A stretch of DNA of 64,000 bases from Flavobacteriales bacterium (GTDB lineage: Bacteria; Bacteroidota; Bacteroidia; Flavobacteriales_F; PHOS-HE28): assembly GCA_020852835.1 (NCBI GenBank), contig JADZAC010000030.1:1-64000 (forward strand). Direction: 5' to 3'. Shown one piece after another: positions 1 through 9,700 of the stretch (positions are counted from its first letter, which is position 1; each line of letters opens with the position of its first letter). The notes beneath the pieces are model-generated. The model did no database searches, was not told the DNA's origin, and saw nothing but the letters and a program-made list of their open reading frames with translations. Both the position numbers and the translations under genes were made by a program.

Positions 1-749
1 ACCGTCTTGGCCACCTTCACCTGCCACACCTCCGGCCCGCTTTGCAGGTATTCCCAAGAGAAGGGGATCTTGCTTTCGGCCTCGATCTGGTAGTAGAGCG
101 GCTTGGGGTCGTGGTCGTTGGTGAAGACGAAGGCCTCGCCGGGCTTCAGGGCATCGAAGGCATCGAAGACCATTTCGTGGCGCTTGGCCGGGTGGTACGG
201 GCGCACATCGAAGGTACTGAGCACGGCCACGGCGGATGCTTCCTCCGTACTGCCCCCATCCTTGCGCACATGCACCACCCATTCACCGGGCTGCTGCTTC
301 TGGTAGGTCCAAGTGTGTTGACCGGCAAAACGTTCGTTGAAGATGGCGTGAATCTCCGCAGGTTCCTCGGCGGCGATCAGTTCCATCACGTGGCCGATCT
401 CCATCATGCCGTAGCGGTGGAACACCACATGCTTCCAGTCTTCCGCCGCCACCTTGCGCAGGTCCATCAGGGTGGAAATATCCGTGAACTCCCGGCCCAC
501 GGAATTTTCTTCGCGTGTCACCATCACCTTCCAATCGCGGCCGCCGCGCTGCAGGTATTCCCAGCCCACCACGTCGCCATGGATGGAGCGGAACTCATAG
601 AAGAGCGGCAGGGGGTCGTGGTCGTTGATGAAGATGAAGCTTTCGCCCACGGGCAGCTCCTTGAACAGTTGAAGCAGGGTGCGGTGCCGGTCGATGGGCA
701 CCATGACGCGGACATCAAGTTCTTGGGGAAGATGGATCTCGTTGCTCAT
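1..749 (-). CDS. DUF2249 domain protein, two domain copies (3' end outside window)
   Basis: The frame opens at the ATG read from 749 (MSNEIHLPQELDVRVMVP) and stays open to the window edge, so the C-terminus is missing. About 249 residues are visible. Two similar blocks, near residues 15-80 and 190-249, carry the DUF2249 pattern: a LFKELPVGESF or FDALKPGEAFVF strand, then NDHDP, then PLFYEF or PLYYQI, then WEYLQ. DUF2249 proteins are often found with denitrification and nitric-oxide genes and may bind metal or act with hemerythrin-like proteins; that role is family knowledge, not seen here. The region between the two copies is an additional helical domain with no clear assignment. It is transcribed away from the multicopper oxidase at 959, with 209 bp between them. 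Long frames on the plus strand here are His-rich shadows. Confidence 0.8.
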   Translation of the reverse strand, partial: MSNEIHLPQELDVRVMVPIDRHRTLLQLFKELPVGESFIFINDHDPLPLFYEFRSIHGDVVGWEYLQRGGRDWKVMVTREENSVGREFTDISTLMDLRKVAAEDWKHVVFHRYGMMEIGHVMELIAAEEPAEIHAIFNERFAGQHTWTYQKQQPGEWVVHVRKDGGSTEEASAVAVLSTFDVRPYHPAKRHEMVFDAFDALKPGEAFVFTNDHDPKPLYYQIEAESKIPFSWEYLQSGPEVWQVKVAKT

Positions 750-935
750 TACTTGGGTTTCAATTATGGGCTGCAAGGTATTGGCCTTTGTCCGGCGCAG
801 GATTGATGATGGTCAGGTGGTGCCCGGCCCCACAGTGCAACCGGAGCATGGCGGACAGGGACATTCGGTGTGCGGGCAGGATTGAAGCGATCCACTTGCG
901 GAGTTGCATCACTCCGGTTTCCGGCCAGCGTGTCC

Positions 936-943
936 TTACTTCG
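936..943 (+). promoter_or_regulatory. Possible -7 promoter element upstream of multicopper oxidase
   Basis: TTACTTCG resembles the Bacteroidota -7 consensus TAnnTTTG, with two differences. It ends 15 bases before the ATG at 959 and overlaps the palindrome at 941-959. No clear -33 element was seen. Confidence 0.3.
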
Positions 944-959
944 CGGGAAATTCCCGCGA
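941..959. promoter_or_regulatory. Perfect 9-bp inverted repeat touching the oxidase start codon
   Basis: TCGCGGGAA-A-TTCCCGCGA is a perfect palindrome around a central A. Its last base is the A of the ATG at 959. It also overlaps the possible -7 element. This position fits an operator that blocks RNA polymerase, or a hairpin that hides the start codon. The binding factor is unknown. Confidence 0.5.
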
Positions 960-2620
960 TGCGCATTTCGTTCGCCGCTGCCGCGCTTCTTGTTCCTGCC
1001 CTGCTGCTGGGCCAAGCCATGCAACAACTGGCCATTCCACCGCTGATGGAGGCGGACACCCTGCACCTGACCGTGGCGGCGCACACGCACCAGTTCTATC
1101 CCGGAGTGAACACGCCGACCTACGGGGTGAACGGTGAATACCTCGGCCCCACCTTGGTGCTGCACAAGAGCGACACGGCGCGGATCGTGGTGGAGAACCA
1201 ACTGGAAGAGATCACCACCATGCACTGGCACGGGATGCACGTACCGGGCGAAATGGACGGAGGGCCGCACAGCATCATCCCACCCGGCGCCAGCTGGATG
1301 GCCGAATACCCGGTGAAAAATCCGGCTGGAACCTATTGGTACCACCCGCACCCGCACCTGCTCACCGCCAAACAGGCCAACCTGGGCATTGCAGGGTTTC
1401 TGCTGGTACGTGACAGCGCCGAGGCAGCCCTGGACCTGCCGCGCACTTACGGAGTGGATGACATTCCGTTGGTGATCCAGGATAAGAAGTTCATCAACAC
1501 GGGTGAAATGGCGCTCTACCCGGTGGGCGATTCCCTGTGGGTGAACGGAACACCGGATGCATATGTGGAATTGCCCGCGCAAGTGGTGCGGCTGAGGCTG
1601 CTCAACGGGGCCATTGCCCGGGTGTTCCGCCTGGGCTTTGAGGACAACCGCAGCTTTGAGGTGATCGCCGGCGACGGCGGGCTGCTTTCCGCCCCTGTCG
1701 CCACCAACCGGTTGATGCTCAGCAACGGGGAGCGCCATGAGGTGTTGTTGGACCTCAGCGGACAGGAGGGCGACAGCTTGTTGTTGATGAGCTTCGGCAA
1801 CGAGCTGGGGCAATCGGTGCCCGGCTCGGGCAACGTGATGTTCGAGGGCAGTGTGCTGAACGGCATTGCCTTCCCCGTGCTGCGCATACGCGTGGGCGCG
1901 CCCACGGCGGATCCGGTGACCAGCATTCCCGCCACCCTGGTGGACAATGCGCCCCCGGATGAATCGAGCAGCGTACGCACCCGCACCAAGACCATCACGG
2001 GCATGGGCATGGTGGCCATGGGCCAATTCCTGATCAACGGGGAAATGTTCGACCTGGACGTAGTGAACGACACCATGCTGCTTGGCACCAATGAGGTGTG
2101 GCATTTCGTGAACAACTCCAATCTGGCACATCCCATGCACCTGCACGGCGTTTCGTTCCATGTGCTGGAGCGCAACGGAGCCCCACCGCCTTTGTGGGAG
2201 CGCGGCCCCAAGGATGTGGTGCTGGTGGCGGCCGGCGAGGATGTAAAACTGATCGTACACTTCGGTGAGCCTGCCGACGCGGACATCCCGTTCATGTACC
2301 ACTGCCACAACCTGATGCACGAGGACCATATGATGATGCTGCAATTTGTGGTGATGGATCCCGTGACCGCAACGGCCGGTACGGCACCCCGGCCGGTGCT
2401 GGTGTCGCCCTCGCCCACCACGGGCCTGGTGCGATTTGCTGCGGGCTTTCCAGTAGCGCAAGCCGTAGTGCGCGATGCGCTGGGGCGGGTCATGCTTGCC
2501 CAGCCAGGCCCAAATACTTCCGAAGGCACCGTGGACCTTTCGGCCATGCCTTCCGGGGTGCTGCTGTTGGAACTGGAAGGCAACGGGCAGCGCGCCATGG
2601 CCCGGTTGGTGAAGGAATGA
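959..2620 (+). CDS. Multicopper oxidase with T9SS type A sorting domain
   Basis: This 553-residue protein starts with a short signal peptide (MRISFAAAALLVPALLLGQA). All four copper-ligand motifs of laccase/CueO-type oxidases are present: HWHGMHVP near residue 89, HPHPH near 131, HPMHLHG near 391 and HCHNLMHEDHM near 447. Such enzymes oxidise phenols or metal ions and reduce oxygen to water. The last ~75 residues (SPSPTTGLVRF, then a DALGRV-type strand, then MARLVKE) form a T9SS type A sorting domain, so the enzyme is probably exported across the outer membrane. The start at 959 was chosen over an upstream in-frame codon at 788 because only 959 begins with the signal peptide. NirK is less likely, given the three-cupredoxin length and the HCHxxxH motif. 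The palindrome at 941-959 suggests regulation at the start codon. Confidence 0.9.
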   Translation: MRISFAAAALLVPALLLGQAMQQLAIPPLMEADTLHLTVAAHTHQFYPGVNTPTYGVNGEYLGPTLVLHKSDTARIVVENQLEEITTMHWHGMHVPGEMDGGPHSIIPPGASWMAEYPVKNPAGTYWYHPHPHLLTAKQANLGIAGFLLVRDSAEAALDLPRTYGVDDIPLVIQDKKFINTGEMALYPVGDSLWVNGTPDAYVELPAQVVRLRLLNGAIARVFRLGFEDNRSFEVIAGDGGLLSAPVATNRLMLSNGERHEVLLDLSGQEGDSLLLMSFGNELGQSVPGSGNVMFEGSVLNGIAFPVLRIRVGAPTADPVTSIPATLVDNAPPDESSSVRTRTKTITGMGMVAMGQFLINGEMFDLDVVNDTMLLGTNEVWHFVNNSNLAHPMHLHGVSFHVLERNGAPPPLWERGPKDVVLVAAGEDVKLIVHFGEPADADIPFMYHCHNLMHEDHMMMLQFVVMDPVTATAGTAPRPVLVSPSPTTGLVRFAAGFPVAQAVVRDALGRVMLAQPGPNTSEGTVDLSAMPSGVLLLELEGNGQRAMARLVKE

Positions 2621-2688
2621 CCATGCGCCGGGGCCCTCATGGCCCGGCATGAAGCATGATCGGGTGCGGGCTGGCCGTCGATCCGCAC

Positions 2689-2696
2689 TAACTTCG
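2689..2696 (+). promoter_or_regulatory. -7-like promoter box of the phosphorelay operon
   Basis: TAACTTCG matches TAnnTTYG and ends 7 bases before the ATG of the HPt gene at 2704. Transcription would start at or very near the start codon. No clear -33 box is visible. Confidence 0.4.
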
Positions 2697-2703
2697 TAGG
2701 TGG

Positions 2704-3042
2704 ATGCCCACGATCGACCTTGCACGGCTCTCCTCGTTTTGTACGGGCGATCGCGCCCGCATGGACCGGTACATCCGGGCATACCTTGAAGCGCAGCCCG
2801 ATGGTTCCGCCCAATTGCAGGAGATGTTGGCGGCGGGCAACACCAAAGGGTTGGCCCTGGTGGCGCACAGCCTGCGGCCCCAAAACAGCATTATGGGCGC
2901 ACAAGCATGTTTGGATGCGCTGGATGCCATTGAACAGAACGCCCGCCAGGATCACCTGCACTCCTGCGCCGGGCCCGTGGCGAAGTTTGTTCAGCTCCAA
3001 GAAGCCGTTACCGCAGAGCTGCGCACCTATTTGGCCCAATAG
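2704..3042 (+). CDS. Histidine-containing phosphotransfer (HPt) protein
   Basis: This 112-residue, all-helical, cytoplasmic protein consists of one HPt domain. The phosphorylatable residue is His55 in the motif ALVAHSLRPQ, which matches the family pattern AHxLKGxxxxxG; Gly66 follows in NSIMGA. HPt proteins carry phosphate between receiver domains and have no enzyme activity of their own. It is the first gene of an apparent operon: 8 bases separate it from a cyclase gene that ends in a receiver, and a hybrid histidine kinase follows. The layout suggests that it takes phosphate from the kinase's receiver (Asp1258 of the 6749 gene) and passes it to the cyclase receiver (Asp1159 of the 3051 gene). 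That flow is inference. The length is normal for a stand-alone HPt. Confidence 0.85.
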   Translation: MPTIDLARLSSFCTGDRARMDRYIRAYLEAQPDGSAQLQEMLAAGNTKGLALVAHSLRPQNSIMGAQACLDALDAIEQNARQDHLHSCAGPVAKFVQLQEAVTAELRTYLAQ

Positions 3043-3050
3043 GACAACCG

Positions 3051-6000
3051 ATGCGGCCCCATCTGCTGCTCACCGGACCATTGTTCCTTGGTTGCTGCAC
3101 GGTGTGTGCCCAGGCTGCCCCGCCGATCGACACCCTGAAGCTGCCCTTCCGCTCCCTTACGATCAACCAAGGTCTGTCGCAAGGCATGGTGCAGTGCATG
3201 GCCCAGGATGAGCAAGGCTTTCTCTGGTTCGGCACCAAGGACGGCCTGAACCGCTACGATGGGTACACGTTCACCGTATTCCGCCATGACCCCGCCGACA
3301 GCGGCACGGTGCGCGAAAGCAACATCACCGGCCTTCAGGTGGACCACCACGGGAGGCTATGGGTTGGCACCAGCACCGGCGTGGACCTCTTTGACCGCCG
3401 CACGGAACGGTTCCGCCACCTGCCCATCGCCCACCCGCGCGGTGATTGGGGCAGCGTAACGCACATCCGGCCGGACGGGCATGGCGACCTGTGGATCGCT
3501 TCCACCGGGAAGCTGGCAAAGGTCACCTTTTCAGCACCAGTGGCGGAAGACGCACCCTTTCCCCCGTTCACCCTGCGCTGGATCCACGATGGCATCACCA
3601 CCGTGTCGACCACCAGCGACGGCTCCCTTTGGGGGGCTTCGGGCACCTTTGCCTTCCGCATCCGGCCACGCCACGACGGCACGGACGCGATCGATACCTT
3701 GTCGAGCACCGATCCCCGTCACCCCCATGTGGACATCAACGGGCTGATCGTGGTGGAAGACACGGTAAGGGGGAAGTACTACGGCCTCACCAACAATGCC
3801 ATCCTGGGGATCGATCCGGGCAAAGGCCAATGGCAGGTGTTGTTCACCATGGGCAAGGGCGACCCGTACCTGCAATGCCACGGGGCGTTGATCGGCCCGC
3901 AAGGGCAGATCTGGCTGCCCACGTTCCTCGGCCTGTTCCGATTCGACCCGGCCACGCGGCACATGGCACTGGTAGGCACCACCGACCCCGCCACGGAACA
4001 TATGGCGAGCACGGTGAAGTCCGCTCTTTATGACCGGGGAGGAACACTCTGGATCGGTACATCCGGCTATGGCCTGTTGAAGTATGACCCGCGCATGGAG
4101 CGCTTCAACAAGCACCCCGACGTGAGCATACGCTCCTTGTGGGCGGCCCCGGACGGGCAGTTGATCGTGGGCCGCTACAACACCTACTTCAGCCTGTTCG
4201 ACACGCGCACCGGCCAATACCGCACCGTGGTCAAGCAGCTTGCGCACCTGCATACCGGCTTGGACACCTTGCGCGAGGGATCCAACTTCATGTGCATCCA
4301 GGACAGTGAAGGCCGCTACTGGGCCACCTCTGCGCTGGGCACGGTGATCCGTTTCAATGGCATCGGAAAGGAGCTGCGCCTGGTGCAACCTGCCGGAGAA
4401 GCGGAAGCTTCCCTGTTCCCCTTGCTTGCGGACCACCATGGCGGGCTGTGGTGCGGCGGCGGGCGCGGGCTTTGGCGCATGGACCGCCGGACGCTCACCA
4501 CCACCCTGTATCCCTGGCCGGTACCCGCGGCACACAACCCGTACACCTTCAGCGCGGCCCTGCATGAAGGGCCCGACGGGCTGATGTGGACAGGCACCAT
4601 GACCGGCTTGCTGCAACTGGACCCTGCCACCGGAAAATGGAAGCAGTGGAAGCACGATCCGGCCAATGAGGCCACGCTCGCCGTGAACGTGATCCTGTCG
4701 ATCTGTGCGGACCCGGACGACCCTACCGGTGTGCTCTGGCTGGGCACCAACGGCGGCGGGCTGAACCGGCTGGACACCCGAACAGGCCGGGTGGCGCGCT
4801 TGAGCACGAAGGACGGGCTGCCCAACGATGTGGTCTACGGGGTGCTGGCCGATGATGCCGGGGAGCTTTGGCTCAGCACCAACAAGGGGCTGTCCCGCTT
4901 CAACCGGCACACGAACACCTTCCGGAACTTCAGCGTGGACGACGGCTTGCAGAGCAATGAATTCAATCGTTACGCCTATGGCAAGGACCGCAGCGGCCGG
5001 CTCTACTTCGGCGGTGTGGGCGGGTTCAACTGGTTCGATCCGCGGCTACTGGTGCAAGACAGCACACCGGTCACCGTGCGGATCACGGACATCAAGCTGA
5101 TGAACCGGCCGGTTGCATTCGGGGTGGAGGGGTCGCCACTGCGCGAACCGGTGTACATGAGCCAAGGCATGACGATCCCGTACAGCGCCAACATGGTCAC
5201 CTTCACCTTTGCGGCCATGGAGTACAGCCTTCCCGAGCAGCACCGCTACCGGTACCGGCTCGAGGGCTTCGACCCCGGATGGATCGAGGCCGGCACGGCC
5301 AACAGCGCCATCTACACCAATTTGGACCCTGGGACCTACACCTTCCGTGTGTTGGGCATGAACCGCGACGGCATCTGGGACCGGCAGGGCACCGCCTTCA
5401 AGCTCACCGTGCGCCCGCCCTGGTGGATGGCCTGGTGGTTCTTCACCTTGTGCGGCCTGGTGGGCATTGGAGGCACCTTGATGTACATCCGCGGCTTGCG
5501 CAAACAGAAACAGCTGTTGGAGCACACGGTAGCGGTGCGGACGCGCGAACTGATCCGTGAGAAGGACCGCAGCGAAGAGCTGCTCAACAACATCCTTCCG
5601 GTGAACGTAGCCGATGAACTCAAGCGCAGGGGGCAGGCCGAAGCCCGGCAATTTGCCCAGGTCACCGTATTGTTCAGCGACTTCAAGGACTTTACCAAGG
5701 TCAGCGAGCACATGTCCGCCACGGACCTGGTGGAAGAGCTCAACGTTTGTTTCAATGCGTTCGACCGGATCATGGAGAAGTACGGCATTGAAAAGATCAA
5801 GACCATTGGTGATGCCTACATGGCTGCAGGCGGGGTGCCGGACCCGGCCATGGGCTCGCCGCTATCGGTGGTCTATGCGGGCCTGGAGATGCAGCACATC
5901 ATGGCCGAGCGGCGCATGGAGCGGGCCCTGCAAGGGCTGCCGGGTTTTGAGATGCGCGTGGGCATCCACACGGGCCCGGTGGTTGCCGGCATTGTGGGCA

Positions 6001-6752
6001 GGCGCAAGTTCCAGTATGACATTTGGGGCGATACGGTGAACACCGCGAGCCGCTTGGAGAGCACTGCGGAGGCAGGCCAAGTGAACATCAGCAGCGCCAC
6101 CTATGCCCTGATCCGGCATGAACCGGGCCTGGTGGTAGCCGCCCGGGGCAAGGTGGAGGCCAAAGGCAAGGGGGTAATGGAGATGTACTACGTACGGTTG
6201 AAGGCAACCGGCGATGCACAGGGCGATGCCGCCAGGCCCGCGGAAGCGGAAGGCCGATCACCCTTGCCGGTGGGACCGGAACCGGCAGGGCCTCCCCGGG
6301 AGGCAACAGGGGCCGAGAGCATGGCCGATGGGCGATGGGCAACGCAGCAAGCAACCGGGCGGACGGCACGGCGCATTCTATTGGCTGAAGACAATGCCTT
6401 CAACGTCATGGTGGCAAGCGATGAGCTCGAGTTCATATTCCCCGGCGTTCAGGTGGACATTGCCGAGAATGGCGCCGTAGCCGTGGAACGCGTGCGCCAA
6501 CAAGCCTACGACGTGGTGCTCATGGATGTACAAATGCCCGTGATGGACGGCTATCGCGCCACGCGCATCATCCGGGCACTGCCGGGCGAGCGGTCGCGCG
6601 TGCCCATCGTGGCGCTTACGGCCAATGTGATGCGGGCCGAAGTAGAACGCTGCCTGGAGGCCGGCATGGACGGATTTGTGCCCAAGCCCTTCAAACGCGA
6701 AGAACTGCAAGCCGCGATCGGAACCGTGCTCAACCAGCGCCCTGGAGCATGA
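3051..6752 (+). CDS. Propeller-sensor adenylate cyclase with C-terminal receiver domain
   Basis: The protein has 1233 residues. A signal peptide (about 1-22) is followed by two-component-type propeller repeats (about 30-690; recurrent LWFGTKDGLNRYDG and LWVGTS motifs), a Y_Y_Y domain (about 700-785), one membrane helix (about 790-812) and a short coiled coil. A class III cyclase domain follows (about 870-1050), then a Pro/Gly-rich linker, then a receiver domain (about 1107-1225). The cyclase has both metal aspartates (Asp877 in LFSDFKDF, Asp921 in TIGDAY) and the transition-state pair Asn997/Arg1001. Specificity positions are Lys917 (IKTIGD) and Asp990 (QYDIWGD), the adenylate cyclase pair, so the product should be cAMP. 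The receiver has AEDN and phospho-acceptor Asp1159 (LMDVQMP). The propeller faces the periplasm and the catalytic parts the cytoplasm. No histidine kinase or AraC domain is present. It overlaps the next gene by ATGA. Confidence 0.88.
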   Translation: MRPHLLLTGPLFLGCCTVCAQAAPPIDTLKLPFRSLTINQGLSQGMVQCMAQDEQGFLWFGTKDGLNRYDGYTFTVFRHDPADSGTVRESNITGLQVDHHGRLWVGTSTGVDLFDRRTERFRHLPIAHPRGDWGSVTHIRPDGHGDLWIASTGKLAKVTFSAPVAEDAPFPPFTLRWIHDGITTVSTTSDGSLWGASGTFAFRIRPRHDGTDAIDTLSSTDPRHPHVDINGLIVVEDTVRGKYYGLTNNAILGIDPGKGQWQVLFTMGKGDPYLQCHGALIGPQGQIWLPTFLGLFRFDPATRHMALVGTTDPATEHMASTVKSALYDRGGTLWIGTSGYGLLKYDPRMERFNKHPDVSIRSLWAAPDGQLIVGRYNTYFSLFDTRTGQYRTVVKQLAHLHTGLDTLREGSNFMCIQDSEGRYWATSALGTVIRFNGIGKELRLVQPAGEAEASLFPLLADHHGGLWCGGGRGLWRMDRRTLTTTLYPWPVPAAHNPYTFSAALHEGPDGLMWTGTMTGLLQLDPATGKWKQWKHDPANEATLAVNVILSICADPDDPTGVLWLGTNGGGLNRLDTRTGRVARLSTKDGLPNDVVYGVLADDAGELWLSTNKGLSRFNRHTNTFRNFSVDDGLQSNEFNRYAYGKDRSGRLYFGGVGGFNWFDPRLLVQDSTPVTVRITDIKLMNRPVAFGVEGSPLREPVYMSQGMTIPYSANMVTFTFAAMEYSLPEQHRYRYRLEGFDPGWIEAGTANSAIYTNLDPGTYTFRVLGMNRDGIWDRQGTAFKLTVRPPWWMAWWFFTLCGLVGIGGTLMYIRGLRKQKQLLEHTVAVRTRELIREKDRSEELLNNILPVNVADELKRRGQAEARQFAQVTVLFSDFKDFTKVSEHMSATDLVEELNVCFNAFDRIMEKYGIEKIKTIGDAYMAAGGVPDPAMGSPLSVVYAGLEMQHIMAERRMERALQGLPGFEMRVGIHTGPVVAGIVGRRKFQYDIWGDTVNTASRLESTAEAGQVNISSATYALIRHEPGLVVAARGKVEAKGKGVMEMYYVRLKATGDAQGDAARPAEAEGRSPLPVGPEPAGPPREATGAESMADGRWATQQATGRTARRILLAEDNAFNVMVASDELEFIFPGVQVDIAENGAVAVERVRQQAYDVVLMDVQMPVMDGYRATRIIRALPGERSRVPIVALTANVMRAEVERCLEAGMDGFVPKPFKREELQAAIGTVLNQRPGA

Positions 6753-9700
6753 AGCGTGCGGCAGTGCCCACTTCCGCCCTGTGGTTGCTGCTCCTTGGGG
6801 CATGCACCACCCCACCCTCCGAGCCCTGGGCCCAAGGGGGCAAGCAGCCCGCGCCGGCACGCGGCAAGGTCACCCTGTTCACCGAACATCCGCCCGGCAC
6901 TGCGCCAATGGCACAGCCCCTCACCCTGCCGGCCGCCCCGTTCCGGCCCGTAACGAACGAACGCGCCGGACTCAAAGCCCACCTGGAACATTTCACCACG
7001 GATGACGGGCTGTTGATGGACGACATCATGTGCGGCCACATGGACAGCCATGGCATGCTTTGGTTCGGCACCAATGGCGGCGGTCTTGCACGCTACGATG
7101 GCCACGCCTTCACCAACTTCACCATGGCCCATGGCCTGCCGGACAATGTGATCCTCTCCCTGTGCCACGACCGTGCAGGGAACCTGTGGATCGGCACAAG
7201 CACCGGCGGGATCTGCAAGTATGACGGATACCGCTTCACCACCTTCAACCCGGCGCAAGCCAAGGGACTTGGCTGCGGCATCAACGCCATCGTAGAAGCC
7301 CCTGACGGCGCCCTGTGGTTCGCCTCGCGCGGCCACGGAGTGTTCCGTTACGCAAACGGCCGGTTCAACGTGTACCCGGTGTTGGGCACTTCCGGGGCGG
7401 ACATCGTGAACGATCTGGCCTTCACCGCGGACGGCACACTGTGGGCGGCCGCTGAAGAAGGTTTGGCCCGGTGCGATCCGAAGGCTACGGCACAAGCGGG
7501 CACACTTCCTTTTCACCGGGTAACGATCGACGAGGACCGGTTGGACGACCTTGCAGCCATTGAACCCGAGGCCGATGGATCACTGTGGCTTGCCCGCGAC
7601 CACGGCCTTGCGCGGCTGGACCGGGTTGAAGGCAGCCTTGCCCTTATATCTGTTGAATTACCGGCAGGAGCAGCATTCACGGTGAACCAACTGATCCGCA
7701 CCGGCCCCGGAGAACTGTGGATCTGCACCGCTGCTCATGGTGCGATCCATTACAAGGCCAAGGCCCACGGAGCGAACGGGATCGAGCAGATCACCACGGC
7801 AAGGGGCTTGGCCACGGACCAAGTGCTGTGCGCGGTGCGCGACCGCCGCGGCGACCTGTGGTTCGGCCTTCGCAGCGCGGGCATCGCCCACTATCGGGGC
7901 AGCGCGTTCCAGTACTACCGTGGCGTAAAGCCGATCAGCATGGCCGAAGATGCGCACGGCATCCTGTGGGTGGGCACGGACCGTGGGCTTGCCTGGTTTG
8001 ATGGGGAGCGCATGCACGAGCAACGGCAACGCCTCGGCCGATGGATCTATTCCGTCAGCATCGATCCGCAGGGACAGGTTGGATTCGGCGAAAACATGGC
8101 CGATCCCCGCCAACAGGGCATCAGTTGGCTCGATGGCGCCAACTACCGGGTCATACGCCCACCGGAAGGCCGCCCGGCATCCGACATGTTCTGGACCTTG
8201 CATGATCGGCACGGGCGCTTGTGGACCGGCGGCCGGGAGGGTGCCATGCTCTTTGACGCCGGCCGCTGCACCTCCTGGACCACCGATCAGGGCTTGGGCA
8301 GCAACATCGTGCTTTGCCTGTTGGAAGACCGTGACGGTGCGCTGTGGGCGGGCACGGACGGCGGGGGGATCTCCAGGATCGACAGTATTTCCACCACCAC
8401 ATGGGGCACGGCGGAGGGCCTGCCGAACAATGTAGTATGGAGCATTGCCCAGGATGCCGGGGGCACCCTTTGGATCGCCACGCTGGCAGGGCTGTGCCGC
8501 TACGATGGGCGCAGCTTTCTGGTTTATACCACCAAGGATGGCCTGCCGGATGACAATGTCAATGCTGTGGCCGTTGCACAAGGCCCGCGGCCTTCGGTCA
8601 CGGGCATACTTCCCCCCGCAGGGCCGACACCCGGCAACACGTCTGCAGGGCAAATGCTCGTAGGCACCCTTGACGGGTTGGCCATCATCACCGGATGGAA
8701 AAACGCACGTGGTGCAACGATCCCTTGCCGTGCGCTGGCCGGCCTGCCCAATGACAGCGTGGTGAAATACGCACCGGTGATCGAATTGTACAACACGGCC
8801 ACAGGCTACCCGGTGAAAGATGTACAGACCGCCGAGCACAGCATCTTGGAAGATCGCCATGGGGTGATCTGGATCGCCACCGGGAGTGAAAGCACCGGCC
8901 TGGTCCGCTTCGACCGCACGGCACTGGACAGGGACACCCTGCCGATCGATGTGGCCCTGCTGAACGTCTCGATCGACAACCGGCCCGTGTGCTGGTACAG
9001 CCTTGATCACGGCCAGGACAGCACCACCATGGCGCAACAGGAAGCCCTCACGTTCGGCTACCCGATGTCTCCCCGCGAAAGGGAACAGGTGCGCGTGCAG
9101 TACCGGGGTGTGTCCTTCAATGCCGTATCCCCCTTCTTCCCCTTGCCCCTAGGCCTATCGCTCAACTATCGGCGCAACCGGATCGGGTTCAGCTTCACGG
9201 GCATCGAACCTTCACACCCGGAAGCCGTGGTGTACCAATGGATGCTGGAAGGCTATGACAACACGTGGAGCGCTCCCACCCGCGAAACCACCGCCAACTT
9301 CGTGAACATCCGTGAAGGACAATACACTTTCCAGGTCAGGGCCAAGGGAGGGCCGGGAAGTGAATGGAGCGTGCCGGCAATGTTCCAATTCACGGTGCGC
9401 CCCCCCTTGCACCGCACCTGGTGGGCCTATACGGCCTATGTGCTTTTGGCCATTGCAAGCGTCATGTTCATTGTTCGACGCAGAACAGCTGTGCTGCGCA
9501 GGCAAAAGGAACGGCTGGAACACACCGTGGCCGAACGCACCAGGGAACTGCACCGCCGCAAGGAGGAAGCCGATCGGCAGCGCAGCCGGGCTGAAGAAAG
9601 CGAGAAGGCCAAGGAAAGGTTCCTGGCCAACATGAGCCACGAGATCCGCACACCCATGAACGCCATCATGGGGATGACCGGGATCCTGCGGCGCAACAGC

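Noticed and set aside
42-806. Plus-strand frame opposite the DUF2249 gene
   Set aside because: His/Val-rich shadow; the minus strand has a coherent two-domain DUF2249 protein.
959-2620. Copper nitrite reductase (NirK)
   Set aside because: The protein is longer, with four ligand motifs in laccase order, including HCHNLMHEDHM; NirK has two cupredoxin domains and different motifs.
764-2782. Long minus-strand frame (672 codons) opposite the multicopper oxidase
   Set aside because: Its product is His- and Arg-rich with no domain, and the plus strand has complete copper motifs, signal peptide and sorting domain. It is a GC-rich shadow.
5660-6200. Guanylate cyclase assignment for the 3051 gene
   Set aside because: The selectivity positions are Lys and Asp, not Glu and Cys.
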